Source: Oscheius onirici
Taxonomy: Eukaryota; Nematoda; Chromadorea; Rhabditida; Rhabditidae
Length of the DNA: 64,000 nucleotides
Direction of reading: 5' to 3'
Assembly: GCA_932521025.1 (NCBI GenBank)
Contig: OW051471.1
Span: 4,650,001-4,714,000 of the forward strand
Shown piece after piece: positions 21,963-31,321 of the stretch (position 1 is the stretch's first letter; every line of letters begins with the position of its first letter). The position numbers and the translations under genes were made by a program. The notes beneath the pieces are model-generated. The model did not search any database, had not been told where the DNA came from, and worked only from the letters and a program-made list of their open reading frames with translations.

Positions 21963-24806
21963 TCAATTTGGAGAATGGTGATGATTGAATGAGGACAATC
22001 GAAACATTGGTGTCATACTACGTCGCTTTCCCGTTCTATTAGGGGGCTCTGGAAGTGGAGCTCCTTCGATTTGTTCCGATTGCGGTGACATCCTTCCCAT
22101 ACGCGATTCTCTTTTGAATGCTTCTCTCCGACGATGTTCCTGTTTGGCCGATTCTATCCTGATCCAATGAGGAGTATCCGGAACCATGAGGTCCAGAAGG
22201 AACTTGGCCACAAGGATCAGATGTTCCAATAAGACGACAATGAGCATCTGACCACCCCATGTCAGATCCGGTAAGAGTCTATGTACCAGTCCAGATTGTC
22301 CGATAAGGGCACAGTTGACCATGGCTCCAGCCACTCCCAACGTCTAAATGATCATTTCTTTCAGAACAAATTCGATCTACCTGCATGGCATGTTTCCAAG
22401 CTCCAATGTCTTTCACTTGTCTAGCAAACGGACGCTGAACAGTATTACACAACTGAATTTGCTTTGAATACAAAATCCACCAAAAACTAACCTTGAAAGC
22501 ATCTACTCGAATCTCAATAAGATTGTTAATGAGTGCACAGACGGCGGCTAGAGGAAAGGCAGGAGAGAACAGTAAGACATATCCGAATTGGATGAAGATC
22601 TCAAGGTAGTCATCTAGCGGTCGAGTATACACGGACATCAGACTCTGCAACTCGGCCTGACTCAGTTCCGGATTGTCGTCTGATGGTTGAAATTCAGGCA
22701 AAGGAAGACGAGGAGATCGTGGGGACATCTGGTCAGAGTGAAGATTCTGACGGAATTTATTTGATGGAAACAGAAAAAAAAACCTCGAGAAGATGGAGCT
22801 GATTGCCTTGGGAAGTCATTCTCGAGAATCTCTTCCGTGGACCAGCTGAGGTGGGGGAGCCGAGAGTAAATGTAGTCTTTGAGGATTCCGGACTCGGAGG
22901 AGGACTCGACTCTCGTCTTTTCCTCACATGTTCCACGTGTTTCCTCAGAGTTCCATCACTCATACTCTTCGTCATCTTATAGGTCAACTGAGACAGCTTC
23001 AAACGTTCCAAAACAAAGGGAACAGCGGTTTCCATCACATTCTGAGTGATCTGACGTGTGATGAGTAAAGTGGCCAGAGTCTGAGAAAGGAATAGAAGGC
23101 TAAGAACTCTCAGACGAACCTCTTGTAACCGTTTCATGTCGTGAAGATAGAAGGCAATGTAGAACAAGGACCCGAATGCGGTAACTGCCTGGAAGATGAC
23201 AATCTTCGAAACGAGAAAATCCTCGTATTCTTCTTCTGTTCGATAGTTCTCTGAAACTGTTTCTATCAATGACTTTCGAATAGACTCGCCCATCTCATTG
23301 AGGGCTAGAGCAAGTAGTCGGTACAGCTTGTCTGCTACCACAATCAGAAGAGCGTAGACTACCATTGGAAGATAACAGATCCAGGAAAAGAGTAGGGAAC
23401 TTCCAAAGTAGCTGGAATATCCAATATAACACAAAGAAGAATGAGCTCACTAGTCGAAGGCGTCCTGAACAACGAAGATGACAAGCATTGACATGAACAT
23501 GAATGCTATACACAGAAAAGTGATCGGATATGTGATACAATATCTGATCAAACTGTGTTTCCAGGCAGGATAGAACGGTTCTAGTCGACCAGACACTGGG
23601 TTTGGAGCCAGGTAGTCGCCCTGGAATCCGGGCCGTGGATCCATCAGAAGAGAGTCACAAGTCGTGTCGTAGGTTCCCCACTTGAAAGCCAATTCTGCCT
23701 AAAGTCAAAGTTTAAAAAGATACGAATGAGTACCTGTTTTCGTTTCCACGATTCCAGATAGGCAGTTGACCAGACGCAATTGAAGAAGGCGAACAGGACG
23801 AAACAGATGTCCGAAAAGAGCTGATTTTCACTGTCTTTCTCCTCTGGACGGTATTTGAATCCGCCGAAAAAGAACATTCCGACGCCCAGAATGGCTGGGA
23901 ACCAAAGCGTCGAGGTCAGATGTCCCAACCAAGCAAAGTACATGGCTATCTCGGTTCCGAAGTAGTCTTTGATCTCTTCCAAAGGCTGTTCTGCGGCTTA
24001 AAGTCATTTCCGTTTTGTTTCACGAAGAACTTACTCAGTGTGAAGATCCATTTCTGTTGTAGATGCTGGAGAAACTCGGCATTATGGAGAGGGAGGATGG
24101 ACTGTATAGAGTTCGAAGACAGGAGACGGGGTACTGAAAAACTAGTTTTTTTTTCGCAATTGGCTTACTGATGGCAGTTCCTTCCGTGATGTACAGTTCT
24201 CTGTTCGAGTGTTCTCCGAAAATCCAACCACCAGCTGGTGCCCGAATCATGTCCAACATCTGTTTCACTGTAACCGAATGAAAGCTGTTCCATTTTGCTT
24301 ACCAATAATCGTTCGTTCCATGTCTGTCAGAAAGGTGTTCTTTCCCTCGACTCCGATGAAACACTGGGCATCTTCGAAACAAAACTCCCGCAGACCTCCT
24401 CCAAAGGCTGACTTGGCTGTTTTCTTGATGTGACACAGTTCGGCTCCTTTCAAAAGACTGAACCAATTCATTGATGTCAATAACTTTTTCAAACCTTTTG
24501 TAGTCGGCAATCAAATAAAGGGCGAAACAGTTCTTCAGACGATGATGTCTCACTTGAATCCGCAGACCGGGTTCATGTTTCTTTATCTGAATCTTCGTTT
24601 AGTTCATATTCTGTCTTCTCCTACCAACTCGACAAGACTTGTAACCACAGCTGTTGCTTCTCCAGAGTCACCTATGGGCTGAAGAGTCATCAAAAGGTCA
24701 CAGTGTACTGTCGAAGAGGCATATCTCCAGAGATCCGAACTGAGAGCGAATCGTTGTCCTTCGACGAGGCCCTCTTGGATCAGATTACCAAGTCGTTCTG
24801 GCAACA
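21963..24806 (-). CDS. Anoctamin (TMEM16), ANO8-like
   Basis: Multi-pass membrane protein of the scramblase/channel family; ANO8 acts at ER-plasma-membrane contacts. Start MLPERLGNLIQEGLVEG follows an acceptor-like sequence that could be a trans-splice site. Diagnostic segments are EIKDYFGTEIAMYFAWLGHL, TSTLWFPAILGVGMFFFGGF, NCVWSTAYLESWKRKQAE, YPITFLCIAFMFMSML, LVSKIVIFQAVTAFGSLFYI, PLDDYLEIFIQFGYVLLFSP, AFPLAAVCALINNLIEIRVD, VQRPFARQVKDIG and a C-terminal VLLEHLILVAKFLLDLMVPD. The segment from LDDYLE to the end matches ANO8 better than the Ca-activated chloride channels. A Ser/Pro-rich loop (RRESSPPPSPESS) is inserted as in ANO8. Introns are about 40-60 nt. Channel or scramblase activity cannot be told from sequence. 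Confidence 0.85.
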
Positions 24807-24842
24807 TAGCCAAGGGGCCTGAATATTGCTCTTAGAAGGCAC

Positions 24843-25172
24843 CTAGTCTAGACATGTATAAACAGCAACCAGTTTGTCTATTTGACCTCTTCGAAAAGAG
24901 ACCATAATAAAGAGGAACAGAAGGAAAGAACACCCATTCGTAAGAGAGACATGTGGTCCCAAGGAGAGAAGGAATGAGTCGTTTTGGATATCAGCAATGA
25001 GACAAAAAATAAAGAAGGCGATAAAAGGTGAGAAGGGAACAAGGGAATTGGAAACATGTCGCCGTCTAGTCACGCGGAATACCAGAAGAATCAATTGCGA
25101 AAGAAATGCATCTGTTTGTCCAGCCTGTGAAATAACCAGACTTTCGGGATGAAGAGCCAGTCGAGTGTCCAA
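24843..25172 (-). other. Hydrophobic open frame without a convincing start
   Basis: An uninterrupted frame of about 110 codons between the anoctamin start and the SH2-kinase stop, opening at TTG rather than ATG. It is rich in Phe/Leu/Ser (FLLSLGPHVSLTNGCSFLLF). It could be an unrecognised upstream exon of the anoctamin gene or chance. No family match. Confidence 0.2.
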
Positions 25173-25328
25173 TTATATGGCTGTGGATCAATACCAGGCC
25201 AGCTGGCAGTCAGAAGACAGCTTGACCATTCTGGCAGGTGGTCCTGTCCCCTTTGCTCCTAATATCAAGACTTACAAAACAAATATGAACAAGAAGTTTC
25301 GAAGCAGTTTTATTGTAGTAGAAGTTGT

Positions 25329-26991
25329 CTACTTTTCGTTGGTCTTGGTCGTCGTGTCGCCCGACTTCGCCTCGTGGTTCTTCTTCCTCGCTTCCCTCTT
25401 CTTCTTCTTGTCCTCCGCGATCTGCTTGATGTAGTCTTCAGCTTCCTTCTTCTCTTCATCAATGTCGTCGATTATCCATCCGTCCTCGATCGGCTTCTCG
25501 AATTCCACATTGGGCCACAGCTTGCGACACTTGCGGAACCACTTTCTTCCGTTCTGCTTTCGGTCTTCGGCCTCGATGATCTCCACCAACTCGCCGACCT
25601 TGATTCGCTTGTCAGTACTGGCCGCCCAACAGCGCTTGGTCAGCTGCCAGAAGAGGGTCGGGTAGTGGACATTTTGGCCGACTCCAAGACGCTTACCGTT
25701 CAGCACAAACTTTTTGATCTCCCTGATATCGCCATCTTTGACGAACGCATACAGGTCTTGATTGATGTTGAACACCTGAATTAATCATCATTCCCTCCCA
25801 AAAGGGACTAACCTCGTAGATGTAGATTCCGAAGGCCCACATGTCGGTCGAGGTATTGAAGTTAGTGAAACGAAGAGCCTGTGGAGCCAATGATTTGATC
25901 GGCAGCTGTCCCGAGACCTTGAATCGTTTGCCTCCTGCTGTGATCGAGAGGCCGAAGTCGGAGATCTTGGCCACATCTCCCTTCCCAATCAGCGTGTTCC
26001 TGGCAGCCACGTCGCGATGCACTATTCCTCGTCCATGGATGTACTGAAGACCGAGAGCGGCGCCATGAATGTATCCGATCTTCTTGTGTATCGGGACAGG
26101 GTTTTTGAGAGCGTCCAGAACTGATCCATTGGGACAGAACTCCATGACGATCATGACAGGGTCTTCGTTCGAGGCGACTCCGAAGAACTTGACAACGTGC
26201 TTGTGCTCCAGTCCCTGCATCATCTCGGCCTCTTCGAACAGCTTCTTGTTCTCCTCTGTCGTCACGATCTCCGTGATCTTCTTCACAGCGACTTTCTCCG
26301 TCGTCATGAGACCAAGACGCAACGTTCCACGGAAGACTTCTCCGAAGGCTCCCGATCCGAGACTGCCCTCTCTGTCGATCTGCTCGTGGTTGAACTGCCA
26401 CTTCTGCTTCGGGACAGCCTTTTTCGGCACAGCTTCCGGATTCTGCGACGAGACAGAGATCTCCATCCTCTGATGGTATTCGATCAGGCCGGACGAGTGA
26501 TTGAACCCGAACTGAAAGAAATACTGTAAAGAAAGGAAGGGACAAACTCTGTTGGCGTAGAAGAGACGCGTCCGACGACTGTACTTGATGGGAAAGTGAC
26601 AGACTCCATGGTTTTCGACCACGTAGAGGTCCTTCTTCTTCTTGTCCAGTTTCTGGTAGGAGTCTTGGTCGATCTGTCGCTCATCAGTCGTTCCTCCCGT
26701 CTCGTGGCAGTCTTCCTTTTTGGCGTACGTCGACTTGGACAGTCGAATCGAGATCTCAAACTGATCCCGACCGTTGTTCTTCGCCTCCGATTTGACCGTC
26801 TGCCGGACCAGAAAGTCGCCAATCTCCTTCAGTAGCTTCTCCGTTTCTTCCTTCGGAATGAAGCCGTGGAAAAACTTCTCCTGCTTGACGCACTTGTAGC
26901 GACCGCCAGCTTCCGAGTCGCGAATCTTCTGAAGCAGGATCGTGCCCTTCGGGATCGTGAATCTTCTGCCACGGAGAAGGTTGTCGGACAT
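25329..26991 (-). CDS. SH2-domain non-receptor tyrosine kinase (Fer/SPE-8-like)
   Basis: Cytoplasmic tyrosine kinase with an N-terminal SH2 domain (FFHGFIPKEETEKLLKEIG then DFLVRQ, the phosphotyrosine-binding Arg in FLVR) and a kinase domain: GSGAFGEV glycine loop, VAVKKI lysine, HRDVAARN catalytic loop, DFGLS metal-binding motif. The motif normally APE reads APQ (KSLAPQALRF), and the kinase lacks a typical activation-loop tyrosine. The C-terminal tail is long, acidic then Lys-rich. Two small introns are needed (near 26,520-26,548 and 25,778-25,812). Nematodes have many SH2-kinases of this layout, several acting in spermatogenesis. It is transcribed divergently from the CK1-family kinase with only 163 bp between starts. 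Confidence 0.85.
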
Positions 26992-27154
26992 CTTCAGCTA
27001 CCTGTCGTCGTCGCGTCGTCGATATCCACTGACTTGAGTCGAAACTTTATAACTTTTTAGACTTACCAAAGTTTCGAATCAAAAACTATCTAATCTCCGC
27101 AATAAAGAAACTACGACGATTAGAAAAGAGAGCACAACAACAGTAGCTGCGAAG
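26992..27154. promoter_or_regulatory. Shared divergent promoter of two kinases
   Basis: The 163 bp between the two start codons must hold both promoters. It contains a GATA-type site (CTATCT on the plus strand, AGATAG on the minus) and a GATATC. GATA factors drive many nematode germline/sperm genes, so co-expression is a reasonable inference. Confidence 0.5.
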
Positions 27155-28102
27155 ATGTCGGAAGAAGAGGAGGAGCTGGACATCAAGCCGGGATCCGTCA
27201 TCGACTCGAACAAGGCTAAGTACGTCGTGGTAAAGCTGCTGGGAGAAGGAGGATTCGGGGCCGTCTACAAGGTCTACGATCAATCGAACAGGGAGAAGCA
27301 GTACGCGATGAAGGTCGAGAAGAAGCTGGAGACACGAAAGGACTCGAAACTCAAGATGGAGATCGCCATCCTGAAACTGGTCAGAGGAGAACGTCGTCAG
27401 TCCCACTTCACGGAGATTGAAGATCGAGGCAAGAAGGACACTTTCTTCTTCTTGGTCATGGAACTGGTGGGCAAGAGTCTCGAGGACCTCAAGAGAGCTC
27501 AAAAGGAGAGAGTCTTCAGCATCGGAACCGGACTCGGAGCAAGTCAACAGTGTCTGGAAGCTTGTGAGGATCTTCACAAGTATGGATTCATTCATCGTGA
27601 CCTGAAGCCGGCCAACTATGCCTGTGGACTGGGCGATAAGAAAAGAGTCGTCTACATTCTGGACTTTGGAATTGCCAGGAAGATCTGGAACGAGAAGAAG
27701 GAGCTGAAGACGCCTCGGGCTCAAGTCAAATTCAAGGGAACGGTCCGATTCGCCTCGATGAACTGCCACAGGAACTCGGAACTCGGCTACAAGGACGACT
27801 GCGAGTCGTGGTACTACCTGATGCTGGATCTAGTAGTTAAGGAGGGTCTCCCATGGCGCAAGATGACCGAAAAGGCCGAGGTGCTCAAGCTAAAAGACGA
27901 ATGCCGAAAGGAGAAGAAGGATCTTCTCTTCAACACGCTCAAGTGCAAGGACGAGCTCTGGAAGATTCTCGAGTACATCGACGGCCAGAAGTACCACGAC
28001 AAAATGGACTACCAGTTCATCTACAAGATGCTGGGAGAGGCTGCCAAAGCTGCTGGCTCCAGTCTCGACGACCCCTACGACTGGGAGAAGACGGAATCGT
28101 AA
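27155..28102 (+). CDS. Casein-kinase-1-family Ser/Thr kinase (TTBK-like worm subgroup)
   Basis: Intronless, 315 residues. Kinase motifs are complete: GEGGFGAVYKVYD glycine loop, YAMKVEKK lysine, HRDLKPANYA catalytic loop, ILDFGIARK, then KFKGTVRFASMNCH in place of APE, as usual for CK1. The distal lobe has ELGYKDDCESWYYLMLDLV and GLPWRK, typical of the expanded nematode CK1/TTBK set, many of which are sperm-enriched. The C-terminus is short (DDPYDWEKTES). AATAAA lies shortly after the stop. Codon use is GC-rich at third positions, like its divergent neighbour and the intronless PH gene, unlike most other genes here. Confidence 0.9.
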   Translation: MSEEEEELDIKPGSVIDSNKAKYVVVKLLGEGGFGAVYKVYDQSNREKQYAMKVEKKLETRKDSKLKMEIAILKLVRGERRQSHFTEIEDRGKKDTFFFLVMELVGKSLEDLKRAQKERVFSIGTGLGASQQCLEACEDLHKYGFIHRDLKPANYACGLGDKKRVVYILDFGIARKIWNEKKELKTPRAQVKFKGTVRFASMNCHRNSELGYKDDCESWYYLMLDLVVKEGLPWRKMTEKAEVLKLKDECRKEKKDLLFNTLKCKDELWKILEYIDGQKYHDKMDYQFIYKMLGEAAKAAGSSLDDPYDWEKTES

Positions 28103-28189
28103 AAGAATAAACATCTGTAACGGCTCTTCTTTTTTGTTCTGGGAAAGGGGATTCTCACTGAGAAAATAAAGTTTCTTACCGACTCAAGC

Positions 28190-28480
28190 CTGAGTTCCGA
28201 AGAGACTCATGGGCTGCGGGCGCGGGTTTTGAACTTGGGACCCTTTAGACTGAGAAAGGGGTCAATCTGAGGGGCCAGATCGTGTGAGCGTTTACGTTTC
28301 GAAGTTGCCCAACCTGTTCCACGGAACGCCTTTACTTCGTAGCATGATACTTCCAATTTACCGACCTCGGGAGGATGGATGCCTTGGTTGGGCAGAAGAG
28401 GGGTTTAAACATAGAACCATTTGATTGACGCTGGCGCCTCTTGACTGAGAAAGTATGCCTGTTAAACTACTGTCGTCGAG
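28190..28480 (-). repeat. Two tRNA-like repeat monomers
   Basis: On the minus strand two related blocks (about 28,290-28,195 and 28,480-28,385) both contain CTTTCTCAGTC followed 30-45 bases later by a GTTCAAAACC- or GTTTAAACCC-type B-box. The second also has a TAGTTTAACAGG A-box-like start. Acceptor stems do not pair well, so these look like decayed tRNA-derived repeats rather than working tRNA genes. Confidence 0.3.
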
Positions 28481-28545
28481 ATTCAACATTAAGACAGCAT
28501 AGTCCAGTGTTTTGACACCTGTTTTTCAACACAGGTTGCAAGCGC

Positions 28546-28785
28546 AATCTCTCTACTACTAAAGCGCAATGATGTCTGGTGGACTGTTTGTTTGTCCGAG
28601 GCCACGAACAAGTCAGGACAAGTTAGCTTTTTTAGGATTAGATAGTTAGTTTTGAACTTGGAACGAGTGGGAACGAGTAATCTAATGTTTGTACAACATT
28701 CTTCGCACTTCTGAGCGCCGCAGGCGTCAGGGCGACGACAGCAATGAATTATTGTTATTCCTGACCCCTCACGTAGACGGTTGGT
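28546..28785 (+). repeat. Partial copy of the TIR element at 38,545
   Basis: About 200 bp closely match the left part of the element at 38,545-38,752, starting with the same terminal CTCTACTACTAAAGCGCAAT and including GAGCGCCGCAGGCGTCAGGG. About 30 bp extra separate it from a further short match (GTAGACGGTTGG). No matching right terminus is found downstream, so this copy is truncated. Confidence 0.7.
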
Positions 28786-29177
28786 TAACTAAAGAAAGAA
28801 CGTGGTTACCTGGTAAAACAACTTGTTCTGTCTCTCCAGATTCTTCATCGAACGTGAAAATCTTCGATGGAGCTGTTGTGGCATCATTATCGTCCAAAAA
28901 TACAAGCGGAGAGTAAGAGGAAGTCCTCTTCCTGGCACCCAGGCGCATGGCGACTAGCAGTTGTTCTGACATTGGGCGATGGATGTGAGGGAGGAAAAAA
29001 AACAACTGACAAAACGGAACGAATAAATTCATAGAACTGTCACAAGATTAACAATAAAATAAGTCATCGGCACAGAGGATCACAACTTGAGAAAGAGGAA
29101 AAGCAGCTCACAGATGCGTATGTACACTAAAGAAATAAAAGTGAAGAGCTGTAGATATTTTGAAGGGAAAAAGGATG

Positions 29178-29787
29178 CTAACAGCTTCGTGTGTGACCGT
29201 TCTGAGCAGTGCCAGAATGAGGATCTGTTCCTAGCAGACATGTTTCAAGCTAAAACAGAACGATGATTTGATCGAAAAAATAAACTAACCACTCTTAGTC
29301 CTCTTTCCATAGGATTTAGAATAAGCACATCGGCTGGAATATAGATTTCGTTGTTTTGTTGCTCAAGATAATCGTTTAATTCCGTCAATTTCTTCTCGTA
29401 AATAGTTTTACTGACAAGTCTAGACGCGTAGCAAGTAAAACAGCCCAATATCGTCTCAGTTATCGACGCGCATCCAACCTAAAAATGGAATTGAGCAAAA
29501 AAAGAAGTAAACAACCTCTTCGGCTTCTGCAAATATCTGGTTTATATGACGAACTGTTGTCTCCCACGTGATTTCGGAGATCTGTAGAAGCGTTTAGTGA
29601 TGAAAACAAAATGGCTGACCATTCCTCTCAGCACTTCCGGATATGCAGTCTCGAACTTGACTCCCAATCCATTCGTATAGTCTCTATGTAGGAATATCTT
29701 CTTACATGAATGGAGATACATCATCCGAACATCCTGGCCACCTGCTAAAGAATCTTTTACTAGTGCTGGTAACGGCCGCGACGACAT
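29178..29787 (-). CDS. GOLGA7/Erf4-family palmitoyltransferase cofactor
   Basis: Partner subunit of DHHC9-type acyltransferases that palmitoylate Ras-like proteins at the Golgi. Four exons join in phase: MSSRPLPALVKDSLAGG to KIFLHRDYTNGLGVKFET, then ISEITWETTVRHINQIFAEA, then VGCASITETILGCFTCYASR through KKLTELNDYLEQQNNEIYIP to NPMERGLRV, and a short tail ending HTRSC. The IFxxRDYxxG, FAEAE and PxERGLRV motifs are the family core. The cysteines in CFTCYASR are candidate palmitoylation sites as in the human protein. Length about 140 residues, as expected. No gene lies within 1 kb downstream. Confidence 0.85.
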
Positions 29788-30308
29788 AATCTGAAAAAAA
29801 TCGATAAATATTGTGGGCAAATCGGGCAGAAAAAGTATATAATGACGGTGGCTAATTGTAAGTAACTATTGGTTTGACAAAAAAGCTGCATTAACTTGTT
29901 CTAGTGAGGGTGCAGGTCAGTAAAGATGGGCACCTGCATAAATGTTTGCAGAAAAAGAACGAAAAACACGTGAAAAATAAGGAAGAAGCTGTGGAAAAAA
30001 ACAGGCGGCGGAACATTAATAATGAGAAACAATTTAGAGTAAGGTTGTTGTCAGTGTACGCAGAACATTTTCAACCAAGCGTCAGACATTTATATGCTTG
30101 TAAGCCGGTGTAAAACGACCGGGATACGTGAAAAAATTAGGTGATTGAACAGAAATACCGATTCAAGAGAGAAGACAATGTTTTTGAAAACCAAGTTTTC
30201 AGGGAACAGCGTTTCCGTGGTAATACAAGCAAAAGTATCCGGCAGCCTCTTCCGGTTTCCTTCCAATTGAGTCTTCGCCTGATTTCCAACTTTGATTAAC
30301 TGAGTTTG
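29788..30308. other. Intergenic; nothing recognised
   Basis: Upstream region of the GOLGA7 gene. A short Lys/Asn-rich plus-strand frame at 29,904-30,113 has no ATG-supported context or family match and is probably chance. Confidence 0.4.
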
Positions 30309-31275
30309 TTATGCTAAAAGCATATAAACATTTGACAGTATGTGTTCTTCTGTGAGAGCCACGTCTGTAGTATCGAAAGGACCAGATGTCAACTCTACAA
30401 ACCGAATGCTATACAGATAACTTTCATAAAGTTTTCTAAAAGAATACTCAAATATGGCAGGATGTATGATTACAGTTTCCCAGCAACAGACTCTCATTTC
30501 CTGTGAAGTCAGTCTCGTCAGCTCATCGTGCCAATGGGTACTCCAATTGCAAAAAAACCTAATGATCCTTTCAGAGCTAGAATTGGTGATATTATACATG
30601 TTCATAGCTACAGTTCTCGGCACTTTCATCATGTGTTGCTGGCTACTGTATCTTCTGGGAAAGATCAAACCTCCTCATATAGACTCTGTTCAGACGGACG
30701 TGACTTCGTGTACACAGCACAACTCTAATGTTCAGCAGAATTAAACTGTTTTGCGTCACAGGAACAGCAAGAAATCTGTTCTGTAGTACTCACCACTCGT
30801 GGATTTTTAGATCCGATTCTAACTATGCCTTTCTGTATCTGATCTGTACTTCTTCAGACTTTGCTCGTTCCCTCACTAGTTTCTTCCAGCTACCTTCATT
30901 TTTTTTTTCAAATAAAGGGGGCTGTGTCGCAGCGAAAACGTTCGGTCTGAAAAAGGTCACTTTGCAAAAATCTTGGCTGAGTATCCAATGTTTGTGTGCT
31001 GTAGCCAAATTGATATAACGTGTAAACATTGGATACTCAGCCAAGATTTTTGCAAAGTGACCTTTTTCAAATCGAACATTTTCGCGCCGAGACAGCCCCA
31101 AATAAAGCGATGCTAGTAACAAATTGAAGTAATAGGGATTCCGCGGAGAGTAATCCAAAACAACAACATATGCGAACGGGATTCGGAACTCTTGCCGTAA
31201 TCCTTCGAAATCTGTTACTACGCTTGTATATTCGCAACAATAATTATATTTTCGAAGTCTTTGGACACTTGGCAC
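30309..31275 (-). pseudogene. Unrecognised minus-strand frames, possibly a broken gene
   Basis: Two long minus-strand frames, 30,309-30,668 (with WHDELTRLTSQEMRVCCWE) and 30,823-31,275 (with RIPFAYVVVLDYSPRNPYYF), read like protein but start at non-ATG codons and do not join in an obvious way. The second is interrupted by a near-perfect inverted repeat that duplicates part of its own coding sequence in reverse. I could not name the family; a degenerate nuclear-receptor ligand domain is conceivable for the first part but not supported. Confidence 0.3.
30917..31104. repeat. Inverted repeat (foldback) with about 78-nt arms
   Basis: Left arm about 30,917-30,994 and right arm about 31,024-31,104 are reverse complements around a 29-nt loop. 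The inner 45 nt (30,950-30,994 against 31,024-31,068) match perfectly; the outer 30 nt match with a few differences. The arms contain coding-like sequence, so this is a local inverted duplication rather than a terminator. Confidence 0.9.
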
Positions 31276-31321
31276 GCTTAAACGAGTCAGAATTTGTCGT
31301 AGAAATAACTTCAGTCAGAGA

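Noticed and set aside
25862-26545. A 227-codon minus frame within the SH2 kinase gene
   Set aside because: It is an out-of-frame shadow of the kinase exon.
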